Shown piece after piece: positions 55,343-64,000 of a DNA stretch of 64,000 nucleotides. Within the stretch, counting starts at the first letter, position 1. The number at the start of each line of letters is the position of its first letter. The notes beneath the pieces are model-generated. The model had not been told where the DNA came from. It saw nothing but the letters and a program-made list of their open reading frames with translations, and ran no database searches. Source of the DNA: Lineus longissimus (Eukaryota > Nemertea > Pilidiophora > Heteronemertea > Lineidae); NCBI RefSeq assembly GCF_910592395.1, contig NC_088314.1, positions 14,386,001-14,450,000 of the forward strand, read 5' to 3'. Both the position numbers and the translations under genes were made by a program.

Positions 55343-55581
55343 ATTTCCTTCCTTGTTGGCCTATACCGACCGGAATAAGTCCGCTTCTGTGTCATGGACG
55401 GAAGAATAAGTCGCACTATACATCAAAGCGACTGACCCTGACCATTGCCTTTAACAATATCAGTATTATTGTTCCTGGGACCTTTATTCCTAGGACTAAC
55501 ATTTCGTTCATACCTGTGGTTATCGGCAATCAATATTTCCAAAGATGTTAAACGTGTTAGCTTTTTTATTTCAGCATACTG

Positions 55582-55830
55582 GCCCGAAATGGAAAACAAT
55601 TTGAACACCTGGTTCCTTGAGCGCCGAAGACTTGGTTTCCCTGTTTCCGGTGAGGATATTAAAGGGCAAGCTGGAAGAGAATTTCGGCAATGGTAGGCAG
55701 AGCTTCCGAACGAAACGAAGGCCGAAAGACAAGAACAGAGACCCCTGCGATACCTTTTCCATGCATCTGCACATTGGCTTAGCAACTTTATGGAAAGGTG
55801 AGTTTCATTCCGCTGTTGCATGGATCGGCC
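55582..55830 (+). pseudogene. pogo transposase remnant: CENP-B helix-turn-helix
   Basis: WPEMENNLNTWFLERRRLGF followed by PVSGEDIKGQAGREF matches the CENP-B/Tc5 helix-turn-helix ('FP.LE..L..W....R..G.PVSG..I...A'). The continuation FHASAHWLSNFMER at about 55758-55800 is in another frame and corresponds to the 'F.AS.GWL..F..R' end of that domain, so a frameshift separates them. Confidence 0.65.
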
Positions 55831-55944
55831 TTAATGGATTGTATGCGGTGAATTTTAACAATATGCAAATTCCATTTAAGGAAACAAATCAGCTATCGAA
55901 GGAAGACCAAAGATTCAAGGGGGTTACCTGACAACGCCCAGGCT

Positions 55945-56909
55945 TTGGTTGCCGACTTCCGGGGAGATTTTGCCGACTTCATCAGAGACGCTGATTTTGT
56001 TGTCATCATGAACATGAATGAGACGTTCGTGTTGTTTGATATGGTGCCAAGATCAACAATGGAAGCGACTAGGTCTCAGAATGTTGACATTAGATCATCC
56101 CAAGGCAACCCGAAACTTGGATGCACGGTGACTCTAGTAGTTACGACAGACGGACGAAAAGGACGAGCCGAGGTCAACTTCAGAGGCTTGGCACCAGATG
56201 GTGACGTCATTCGGCAGCTTCAGGCGAATGCTCCAGACAATGTGCGAGTGAGTATTGGCATAGAATACAAGTCCGTGCTTGTAGTACAGGACATGTACCT
56301 GACGTCATCAGTGTTGTCATTGACGGTCATTCTAGTTAATGGTAGTATTTTAGGAAAATCAGAACTTCTATGACTAAAATTATTATAGGTTTGTCATGGA
56401 TGGAACTAAAACATTGTGCGTGTCTGACTGTTCAGAAAAGTAATGTACATTTGTAAATGTTCACACTTGTTGTTTATTTTTCCAGGTAACTGGTAGTCTA
56501 CATGGTTGGGCCCGACACCAATCGCTAATCGAGTGGTTGCAGGCCCTGGTTGTGCCATTTGTAGCAGGGGCCACGTTCCTGTTACTTTGAGACAGGTATC
56601 CGGCGCATCGAAATCAGCAATTTCGTGATGCAATCACCGCAGAGAATGGGACAGACACTTTCATTCCAGGACGATGTACTTCGCTGCTTGACCGTAAACA
56701 GGAGCTTCAAGTGTCACCTGAGGACCATTTGGAAAGTGTGGAAAATCGGCCACACTGATGATCAAGGACATTGTGAGCGGATCACCATGCGGGATGTGGT
56801 CAGGATGATCAGCCTCGGCTGGGAAAGGGTCACACAACAGACGATTATGAACGGTTGGAGAGCCAGTGGCCTAGTTCCTGAGGACGATGACGAAGTCGGG
56901 GAGGGGTAG
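55945..56909 (+). pseudogene. pogo transposase remnant: DDE domain and C terminus
   Basis: DADFVVIMNMNETFVLFDMV and GCTVTLVVTTDGRKG match the first part of the DDE_1 nuclease. The first catalytic Asp of 'NMDET' is Asn (AAT, 56017-56019). A TGA at 56588-56590 stands directly before DRYPAHR, which carries the second catalytic Asp. After GRCTSLL, the stretch that should hold the third Asp is shortened and frameshifted to TVNRSFKCHLRTIWKVW. The end RMISLGWERVTQQTIMNGWR and ASGLVPEDDDE is the usual C-terminal helix. The enzyme cannot be active. Confidence 0.75.
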
Positions 56910-57544
56910 AGATGGTAAATGATGAGCTTGAGCAGTTTGTTGAGGGGATTTAGTTTTCGGAAGGAGAAGAGGATGATGATTTTTTTGATGATGACGTGTA
57001 AATCCCGTTTGGATAATGAAATTGATTGGTAAATTGATAAGTAAATCTTTTCTTTAATTTATTCGTTAACAGCAAGACTTCTTTATTGGGACATTCTGCA
57101 GACCCATGAAGGTGGATTTATTATAGGCCCTAGATTAGAAATTTCTGGTCAACGAACACTATAGGCATAAAATGAGGACGCTAGTTGTATTGTATTCATT
57201 CATTCAGTACAGGACTACCCCATGTCAATGTTCATGTCTTTTATCCACTTACGTGGAAGGCATTGACATTGCCCACGAAAAGGGAGTCAATTATCAGCTG
57301 TGGCTGTTCTTTCTAATGTTCGCCTGCCACCAGTAAAATCGGCCTATTCATTTGGACTTAGTCATTTTACGATTCAGCCGCGCTCGGTTAAGTGGGAGAA
57401 GACAGTATTTGTGTGTTTTGATCTAACAATCTGTATATGGTTCATTTCAGTAAATCTACTGCTGCTATAAAGAGAGACTGAATTGACGCCTTGCGTTAAT
57501 CCTTTTTCCGGCCCCTACATGACCTGTAGTAGGTTTTATTTAGG

Positions 57545-57630
57545 CTGTCGAAGTGGCACAGTCGAGACATCAGCGCCTGTCACCTCCGAGGTCCCGGGTT
57601 TGATTCGTGGTCGGTCCTGGTACACTCATG
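57545..57630 (+). mobile_element. tRNA-derived SINE head
   Basis: TGGCACAGTCG (about 57552) fits the polymerase III A box and GGTTTGATTC (about 57597) fits the B box with one C-to-T change, at tRNA spacing. The sequence between (ACATCAGCGCCTGTCACC) resembles an anticodon arm region. There is no matching acceptor stem. It is distinct from the head at 24310. Confidence 0.5.
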
Positions 57631-57740
57631 CGGCTTTCGATATTGTGATAAACAAAGTTACATGTATACCCTAGGAAGCAATATAGGCCTACAGGCTACA
57701 GTGGTGCATTGCCCAGAGTCCGTGTACTCTTAACACTTAC

Positions 57741-57803
57741 CTTCATTTCCGCTGTAGTAGCGTCCTTTCCAAATCGAAGGACCGGATTATGTTCGGCCAT
57801 CAT
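57741..57803 (-). CDS. Initiating exon, possibly of the ROCO gene
   Basis: Two in-frame ATGs (57801-57803 and 57798-57800) open a 21-codon frame, MMAEHNPVLRFGKDATTAEM with a final Lys. It ends at a perfect donor, ATGAAG|GTAAGTG, in phase 0. The context before the ATG (CCCTACATG) is acceptable. The next firmly supported minus-strand exon downstream is the LRR exon 33725-34659, which starts in phase 0. Joining them would give ...TTAEMK-IKLSNHGEKL... and a protein of about 1000 residues before the alternative tails. That link is inference across 23 kb; another gene could start here. Confidence 0.6.
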
Positions 57804-58200
57804 GTAGGGATTCACCCTAGTGTTTCCTCCTCCCAAGATATGGTAATCTAACAACTTATCACATTGCTTTACTGAAACATTTGCGTTGCCATGGTAAAAT
57901 CATAATCGATTGCACTTCTCCTAGCAAACGATATATATTCCTCTCCTTGCTGAGTGCGAGTGGAAGCTCGACCACCCATCATCAGTGTCACGAATTTGCA
58001 GTAGTGCCGCCTTTTGGTAGGTGAACCGAACGATAACGATTCGATCTTGACCCTCGACGTATTTTCAGACAACGTGCTGATGAGCTGGAAGTTCGGTATC
58101 ACGGTGAATAACCGTAGCGATTTAACGACCAAATGTATGGTTCAGCGAACTGCCACTGATGCACTCTAGCAGACGACGAGATTTGAAAATCAGTGTATGA
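57804..58200 (-). promoter_or_regulatory. Likely 5' untranslated/promoter region of the exon at 57741-57803
   Basis: The sequence upstream of the ATG is free of recognised repeats up to the family 1 element at 58205 and holds an 87-codon minus frame (57869-58132) without recognisable content. CpG is somewhat frequent (for example AATCGTTATCGTTCGG on the minus strand). I cannot place a start site. Confidence 0.3.
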
Positions 58201-58204
58201 ATTA

Positions 58205-59052
58205 AATGAAACGGCCAGGGGCCATTGTGCTCACCGTATACATCTTTTAGTAGGCAGGATCATGCTTAGTTTAGAGGTGAATATGGCGAACACAATCAGG
58301 CATGAAGACTTTTTTTAGATGTGTATTGATGTCAAGTAATATGACAGGGCAGTATATATAAGTTTATGATCCAACCAATAATTGTCTATGACATCAACAA
58401 GATCAATATCGTGTGATTGCTAAAGAGTCCCTGCAATAAAAATTTCATCGAAAAAAAGTCATTAATAAGCGAGATATTTATTGCACGTCCTACTTTTTCA
58501 GTTTTGACCCCCTGGTGGCCAAATCAAGAATCAGATCAGGCCAAAATTCGGTGTCAGAGATTATCTGATGTAGGGGGTTACATGTACCAACTTTCAAGTT
58601 CATAGCTTCAGCAGTTAAGAAACGTGCCATAGTTACACTCTAACGGCCAATTTACGCCATTTGACCTCTGTGACCTAGAAAAGGAGGTCAAATCCAAAAA
58701 TCGTAGGACATGTGGTGTATCCTTGCTAGAAGTCCATGCCATAAAAATTTTATCGAAAACAATTCACTCAAATAAGCAAGATATTGCACTTCTTACTTTT
58801 TTCATTATGGCCCCCTGGTGGCCGAATCAAGAATCAGATCGGACCGAAATTCAGTGTCAGAGGTCACTTGACCTAGGGGGTGCTGTGTACAAAGTTACAA
58901 GTTCATAGCCCTAGCGGTTAAGAAACGTGCCACTGTTTCTGAAACAGGATACGACTGACGACGACGATGACGACGACGACAACGACGACGCCGCCGCCGC
59001 CGCCGCCGGACACAGCGCTATCGTATAGACTCTCCTTACGGTGAGCCAAAAA
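58205..59052 (+). mobile_element. Tandem-unit interspersed element, family 1, copy D
   Basis: Near-complete copy. Left end AAATGAAACGGCCAGGGGCC with GCTCACCGTATA, about two units with GGCCCCCTGGTGGCC and TTGACCTCTGTGACCTAGAAAAGGAGGTCAAAT, a long (GAC)n then (GCC)n stretch at 58951-59009, and right end CTCTCCTTACGGTGAGCCAAAAA. The terminal inverted repeat GCTCACCGTA / TACGGTGAGC is perfect here. Confidence 0.75.
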
Positions 59053-59445
59053 TGGAAGATATGAATAAATGTTTGCGATGTAACGACCAGGGCTCTTGCT
59101 AGATACAATTTACTATCCTTCAGATCATAACGCTATTGTCTTTGTCGTTTATATGGCTATTTAATTGCAATTTTAAACAAGTTTAATAGGGTACCATGTA
59201 ATCGCTGTCTGGTCAACGGTAGGCCGTCTCATTCCCTTCGAAGCTAAGGAGTCAACCTCTGGGTATGTGTTCCGTGGTTTTTCATTCGAAATTCTGCCCT
59301 TTTCTTAATTTTTTTCGTGATTTTGACAGATTTCTGCAATGACCGCACATGTTAAGCGAACCCTGGAGTACGGTTCAGCGACTTCACCTTGTACGGTTTC
59401 ACAAATGCAATCCTGAACGTCGTAATTCAGTTTCCGACGTATACT

Positions 59446-59482
59446 GGAGTGCTGCAGTTTCCGACGTAAACTGCAGCACTCC
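59446..59482. repeat. Perfect 15-base-pair hairpin
   Basis: GGAGTGCTGCAGTTT, a 7-base loop CCGACGT, then AAACTGCAGCACTCC. CAGTTTCCGACGTA also occurs just upstream at 59428 as a direct repeat of the loop region. Confidence 0.8.
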
Positions 59483-59579
59483 ATGGCACAGTACCGGCAC
59501 GGTGATCCCAGTTCTTCTCGTCTCCATGAACATCCTATCAATAATCATCAAGGTTCATATAAAACAGAACAAAAATGTA

Positions 59580-60116
59580 TAAGCAAACAACAATTTGAAT
59601 TATACTTAAATTATTTGACGAAATTATTTGAAATAAGCAAATTATATCGAAATAAATGAGTGAACGAAGTCAAGATTATTTCCAAGCCATAAATTTGCTT
59701 ATTCCAATTGTATTTAAACCATTTACTGTTCCTATCGATATTGTTTCAAACAATGAATTTGCTCTCTTTTGATCATATTCATCCAATAAAACAACGTAAC
59801 TTTATTGTTTTCAAATAATACATTTTCTGAATATCCGTGGTTTCAAATAATCAAACTGTCTCGAAATGATGGTTTGTTAAATAATCAAAATTAAAAAAGT
59901 CATGGTTTCTCAAACCAGGAAATTGTCCATTGCATTGTATGATAAACAATCACGCACAAAATCATTATTTCCAAACCATCACTTTAACAAACTGATCGTT
60001 TCAAATCATGAAAGTATGCACGAAATTATTTGTATACAATCTAATTGTACTCATCTAATGTTGATTATTTGCATCCCAGCAACGTTTTTTCAAACCATGA
60101 AAACGCGAACTCTGAT
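59580..60116. repeat. Degenerate quasi-periodic TTTCAAA(C/T)CAT field
   Basis: The motif (ATT)(G)TTTCAAA.(C/A)A(T/A) recurs every 20-35 bases in varying form (TTTCCAAGCCATAA, TTTAAACCATTTA, TTTCAAACAATGAA, TTTCAAATAATCAA, TTTCCAAACCATCA, TTTCAAATCATGAA, TTTCAAACCATGAA). It looks like a decayed satellite or the multiplied subterminal repeats of a transposon. It runs directly into the inverted repeat at 60117-60320. Confidence 0.5.
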
Positions 60117-60320
60117 TGTTTCCATCCAATCACTTCCAAAAGTCATTGTTTCCATCCAAGCAAGAATACGTTCATGGTATGCGCACATGGTTTGCGCAGT
60201 AGACGGGTTTTATTGAGTTCAAATTCAAACCCGTCTACTGCGCAAACTATGTGCGCATACCATGAACGTAGTTTCGCTTGGATGGAAACAATGACTTTTG
60301 GAAGTGATTGGATGGAAACA
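60117..60320. repeat. Long near-perfect inverted repeat (94-base arms)
   Basis: The left arm 60117-60210 (TGTTTCCATCCAATCACTTC ... GCAGTAGACGGGTTT) and right arm 60227-60320 are inverted copies with only a few differences, around a 16-base spacer. The arms contain the motif TTTCCATCCAA twice, linking them to the adjacent repeat field. The right arm ends 7 bases before the Harbinger nuclease fragment. Confidence 0.85.
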
Positions 60321-60327
60321 ACCTAGT

Positions 60328-60474
60328 GTATCAAGGGTTGTTTTACGAGTTTCTACGGCACTGGTGAGAAAGGCACAGCAATTCGTTTCATTCCCTCAGC
60401 CGGATGCCCAGGAACGTATTATTGAGGGTTTCTACAGCGAGCGACGCAGAATAAGCAACACATGTCAAACTTAA
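60328..60474 (+). pseudogene. Harbinger nuclease (HARBI1-like) fragment
   Basis: The frame reads VSRVVLRVSTALVRKAQQFV then SFPQPDAQERIIEGFY. This matches the region just before the first catalytic Asp of PIF/Harbinger transposases ('STVSR.V..V..AL......FI.FP......F'). It stops at TAA 60472-60474 without the expected '..P.V.GCIDGTH' block, so it is a relic. Confidence 0.6.
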
Positions 60475-61279
60475 TGTTAGTATTTTTTATCGGGCGGACC
60501 CAACTCCCTCCCCCATGATGAACCAAGCAACATATCAAATTCATGCCCTCATATTGTCGGAAAAAAAATATTTAGCTAGCCTTCAGAGCCAGACCATTTT
60601 TTTGCAATGGTAATGATAGAGAATAGCTAAAGCCTTTTCATAGGCCTATTGACGGATGTATGAACACGCTTACTCACTTTACGTAGTTTCCCTGTGTTTT
60701 CGGTAGTAGCATTTTTACCCGCCTCTCAAGTGGGTTGTTGGTTCTATGCAAGATGCGACACTTCTGTGTATGAAGAAACTGAATGAGACTGGTTTTAAAT
60801 GTAAACAAATATAAGTTTGATACAAAATATATACAGGAATACTATTCAAGAGTCACTTCAGAATAAGTTTCAGCGCGTGTCGACATTATTGCGTTTCGCG
60901 AAAGGGAGCAGACTTCGATACTAGCTAGATTTCAGCGCTAAGTTCAGAATATTGAGTTACCTCAGCATACAGGCTAGACACGCCTCGTGAATTCCAGAAT
61001 CATTCGTGCACGTGCAGCTACATTCGGTTCCCTCGTGGACGTCTCGTGACACTCCCGAACCATTCTTTCTCGTACAGCATACTATTTCGTTTCAACCGTT
61101 GGCGGCACTCAGCCTCAGCACTGAGCTGGCTTCCTTGTACCCAGCCTAACTCCGGGCTCCGTCTCAACGTTGCGAGCTTTTTCGTTTGCTCTCAATCACG
61201 TTATGCTTTCTCGGCGTCACTCTCAAGTCTGCTCTCTCTGCGCTCCCTGTGCGCGCGGTATTTTAAGTTTCATAACACA

Positions 61280-61414
61280 CCAAAGTTCATGTAACACAAA
61301 GTAATCAAATCTGAATTTGCTTGAAATCACTTTGTTATGCTGTTGCACAAGGTCAGTGAGTTTGTCGATTTCTTTCGGAGAGAAATTGGTTTTTCTAGGG
61401 CGTTTTTGGGCCAT
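61280..61414 (-). pseudogene. Myb/SANT-like domain fragment of Harbinger type
   Basis: From the ATG at 61414 on the minus strand: MAQKRPRKTNFSPKEIDKLT then DLVQQHNKVISSKF. The pattern 'KR..NF...E...L..LV......I..KF' is the start of the Myb/SANT-like (NAIF1/MSANTD) DNA-binding domain that partners Harbinger nucleases. The rest of the domain is not visible. It may be the other gene of the element whose nuclease relic is at 60328-60474, or an intact first exon of a host paralogue. Confidence 0.5.
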
Positions 61415-61460
61415 TGTAATTGGGAAACGCCGTTGGAATGCCACGTAGAAGTCTTCTGTA

Positions 61461-61606
61461 CTGCCATGCAAACCCTCAGGCCTTCTGTCACGATTGTGTA
61501 TAAACATGCAATGCAATGAGCTAAAATACCTTACTGCCATGCAAACCCTTAGGCCTTCTGTCACGATTGTGTATAAACATGCAATGCAATGAGCTAAAAT
61601 ACCTTA
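61461..61606. repeat. 73-base tandem duplication
   Basis: CTGCCATGCAAACCCT(C/T)AGG... to ...GCTAAAATACCTTA occurs twice in a row, at 61461 and 61534, with one substitution visible. Confidence 0.85.
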
Positions 61607-61779
61607 CCCTTTCATTACGAGAGAGGTTTTAAAGTTGCGAACTACGTGCGTTCACTCAGGACTTATTCATTCACTTTGCGTAAGCAATTGCTTATACAAT
61701 TCTTAGATAGCTTCATGAATAACACTTAGGGTTCCCTAACCTTTCACGTAAGTTCACCCTATGAGTGCTCTTAGAGTGA

Positions 61780-61910
61780 TCTAAGATCGGAAATCTAAGA
61801 GTGCTTTGTGAATCAGGCCCCTGGCAATTAGTTGAAATTGAACAGAATGACGAGGAAGATGATTTACATTTTTTTGATGAAGAGACAGATTGTCAAGAAT
61901 AAACAAAATT
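61780..61910. other. Right end of a Harbinger-like element and a relic acidic C terminus
   Basis: TAAGAGTGCTTTGTGAATCA followed by GGCCC reads, inverted, as GGGCCTGATTCACAAAGCAC, a typical PIF/Harbinger terminus. I found no partner terminus upstream. Immediately beyond it the plus strand encodes EIEQNDEEDDLHFFDEETD before TAA. This resembles the acidic end of the pogo transposase at about 56960-56999 (EEDDDFFDDDV), so the insertion may have hit another pogo-like copy. Confidence 0.35.
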
Positions 61911-64000
61911 GCTCTTTGTTTCTTTCGAGAATGGCAAGTTGTTATTGAAATAATGTACCTGCCTTCCTTTCATTGACGCAGAAATATTTCATCCGTCAAC
62001 AAGCATTAAACGGCTGTAACGCACTACCCATTTCTAAGGGCAACTTTGATTTTGCGTTTGTATGTGCTGCAGGATTTTAGGCGAACATGGATAGTCTAAA
62101 CTTACCAGTGAATAGCCCTGAATGTTCTGAATAAGCTTTGACAACACCACGTGTTTCAAAATTGCTCGCAAACGCCAGGTAACCTCCAGGACTAACATAT
62201 GTGAGTATCCCGTAACACGCAGGTCGGTTTATAGGTCCGGTCATAAATGTCTATTGTTGGAGTAAAATATACTTCATCGCTATTGTTAGGCCAAATCAGG
62301 CCTGGGTCAGACGACGAGGTACGCGCGGGACTACTGTATTGTAATATATGAACAATCATACTTGCCCACTCCCCCTCCAGCGGTGAGCCATCCCGCGTGT
62401 GGGGGGGGGGGGGGGGGGGGAGACCAGTCCCCATCTCTATATAACTCATGACTGACATATATACCTTGTTCAAGTCATATATCATAACCCAACCTACAAG
62501 CTTTTCCATAAGTCCAACGGCTTAGGAATTATATTTTCTTCCTTCTATCTCTTGATATTGGTTTGGAGTCAATATCGTCATTATCAAAGGGACAATGTAG
62601 GCAGTAGGTAGTCAGGCAAGATAAAGTTACGCGAAGTCGCAAATAGGGGTCTCTCACATCTCACAGTGCGTTGAAATGATTCACGCTTGTAAGAGGAATA
62701 CATTTAGTGTTGAACCTGACATGACCCAGGGCCCTTACTATGTGTATTAGTCACCTGGATGGCCAAATTAGCCCCTCTGCTCCTGTCTATGCTGCCCTCC
62801 ACCCCACCCCTCCCCTCCCCCTCACATCACCCCACCTTTTTACTTCAATAATGAATTTGAATATGTGGACGGGCCTGTCTATGATTATACATGATACATG
62901 TATGCAAAGATACATTTGTGAGGGGATGATAGACCAATGGACCATGCCATAAAACTTGGGCTAAGGAAATTAATGCTCGGGGGAAGTTTACCTTTTATGT
63001 GAAACATTATGCTGTTTCTCCACTTGCACATCACAATCATGACTACTAGCATAATACCCGTGGCGCGGGTTGTTCTAGGGTGTTGGCTTACTGTGGGGTT
63101 GGGGCAATTTGGGTGAAATGAAATGATGTCTGGGGGTTGTGATGTTATCTAAACCCTACCACTCTTCAAAGTGGTCTCGAGTTATTTTGACGAACTATTT
63201 CGCGAATGGTGAAGAGGCGATGGCGTGAAGTTACGAACTTAGCACAACAAATGCCGCGAGCATCGTGGGTGACAGCACCAGACGGAGGAAGTAGTTCGCC
63301 TAGGGTTTTTTCCGACACCCTCCGCACGGACTCCACTCGTTCCGGATCACTCACTTACTTGTTAATCTGCAGTGGTTAGCCTGTTTTTTTATTGAAGTAA
63401 AGAAATGTTAACCGGGATTTTATATTATACAGCATTGTACCCGTGGCGCAGGCAGGTTCAAATGGGCTTTACCTTGAATAGATTGAATTGCAATGAAAAT
63501 CTAATGCAATATCAAAGGAGCAATATCGACGAGACAAATTAAACCAACCATTTGTCCACAGACTCGGACCCTGTGGCGTGCTGTATGCGTGCACATAAAA
63601 GTATATCAATTGGTCTGATAGAGATGATGAGGCAATGTGAATATGCCTCGTTCCTTAGTCAGCAATATGCCCCTTTTTATACGGAGAAGAAGGAGAACCC
63701 AGATAGGCCTTCACATGTCGGCTTCCAAATGGCTCGAACCAATTATTCACTATCACTACTATAACTTTAAAATGCGTGCTCCTCCTACATGTAGCATGAT
63801 CTCAGGCAAGGCACTTAGTCGACAGGCAAGCCAGTAGTTCAGCACCGTGAGCAGCTCCTTGATAAGTCCAGCCAAGTTCAGAGTGCCTCTTCAGATACAT
63901 CAAGTATTGAAAGCTGTGGTGAGCACATAAACATACCATGGTAACCTTCATTTGAAAATCCCTTTATAATCAAGGGCTAGCATTGGCTAACACAGCACCC
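61911..64000. other. Non-coding stretch
   Basis: No gene recognised. A 20-base G run lies at 62401-62420. ACCCGTGGCGCGGGT at 63056-63070 is a small palindrome, and ACCCGTGGCGCAGGC recurs at 63439. A minus frame at 63166-63354 is CpG-rich and open, but starts without ATG and has no recognised domain. Confidence 0.35.

Larger units (their letters stand above)
54486..57405 (+). mobile_element. pogo/Tigger-type DNA transposon, inactivated
   Basis: Both ends carry the inverted repeat CTGTCTTCTCCCACTTAACC continuing GAGCGC. After a mismatched stretch it resumes with AAAATGACTAAGTCC, about 56 bases in all. TA dinucleotides flank it (54484-54485 and 57406-57407). Inside, the plus strand encodes, in order, a psq-like helix-turn-helix, a CENP-B-type helix-turn-helix and a DDE domain, all of which place it with pogo/Tigger elements of the Tc1/mariner superfamily. 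Stops and frameshifts interrupt the gene and the catalytic residues are lost. The 2920-base length is close to that of full-size relatives. It lies in the presumed first ROCO intron. Confidence 0.88.

Noticed and set aside
62401-62420. Run of 20 G, and C runs near 409, 4384, 11790 and 47311
   Set aside because: Simple homopolymers, possibly with assembly length errors; no structure around them.
63166-63354. CpG-rich minus-strand frame resembling a short histone-fold-like segment
   Set aside because: It begins at GTG, and the similarity was too vague to state.
1-64000. CRISPR array, operon structure, rRNA or intact tRNA genes
   Set aside because: The regular repeats are a eukaryotic minisatellite without spacers; splice borders and transposon types show an animal genome; the two tRNA-like segments lack acceptor stems.

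Overview
The window is nuclear DNA of an animal. Coding sequence sits in short exons with clean GT/AG borders, introns reach several kilobases, and much of the rest is decayed transposons, foldback elements and minisatellites. No prokaryotic operon, viral genome, rRNA or CRISPR array is visible. Interspersed elements that begin near 'AAGAGGCCCAAGGGCC', carry a GACG-rich or CAGA-rich microsatellite near the 3' end and finish in a hairpin plus 'GAGC(C/T)AAAAA' resemble repeats I know from marine invertebrates, above all molluscs and relatives. I suggest a lophotrochozoan-like marine invertebrate, as an inference only.

The one gene that can be reconstructed with confidence is on the minus strand: thirteen consecutive exons from 34659 down to 17290, all in phase. 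They encode a ROCO-family protein: a block of about ten cysteine-containing leucine-rich repeats (AMN1/F-box-LRR type), a Roc GTPase domain (P-loop GDLSSGKT, DLSG, TRSD, SNTTGKG), a COR domain spread over six exons, and a short basic, serine-rich tail. No kinase domain is visible. A convincing initiating exon at 57741-57803 ends in the phase that the LRR exon requires, so the gene may start there across a 23 kb intron. Its 3' end is ambiguous. The exon at 9123-9269 (stop codon and AATAAA) accepts the correct phase, but a promoter-like block and an ATG exon at 9865-9900 make the same exon look like the second half of a 60-codon minigene. Two further minus-strand exons (4692-5075 and 2777-2947) are also phase-compatible. 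They encode an acidic segment with an amphipathic helix resembling PKA-RII anchoring helices and an alanine-rich end that could finish in a CaaX-like CTVL.

Layout: 1-2776 nothing coding; 2777-5075 two exons; 3308-3980 mariner-like foldback; 5435-6719 tandem-unit element; 7615-8943 PIF/Harbinger element with TAA target duplication; 9123-9990 minigene; 13480-17210 minisatellite interrupted by a duplicated palindrome and a 1.8 kb foldback; 17290-34659 ROCO body, with MITEs, a tRNA-derived SINE and a LINE fragment in its introns; 34660-57740 presumed first intron or intergenic space, holding a mariner-like foldback, gypsy and LINE reverse-transcriptase remnants, recent duplications and a complete but inactivated pogo/Tigger transposon (54486-57405); 57741-57803 initiating exon; 58205-64000 another tandem-unit element, a foldback capping a degenerate repeat field, and Harbinger transposase and Myb-like fragments.

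All exon borders were read by eye from splice signals and reading phase; no transcript evidence was available.
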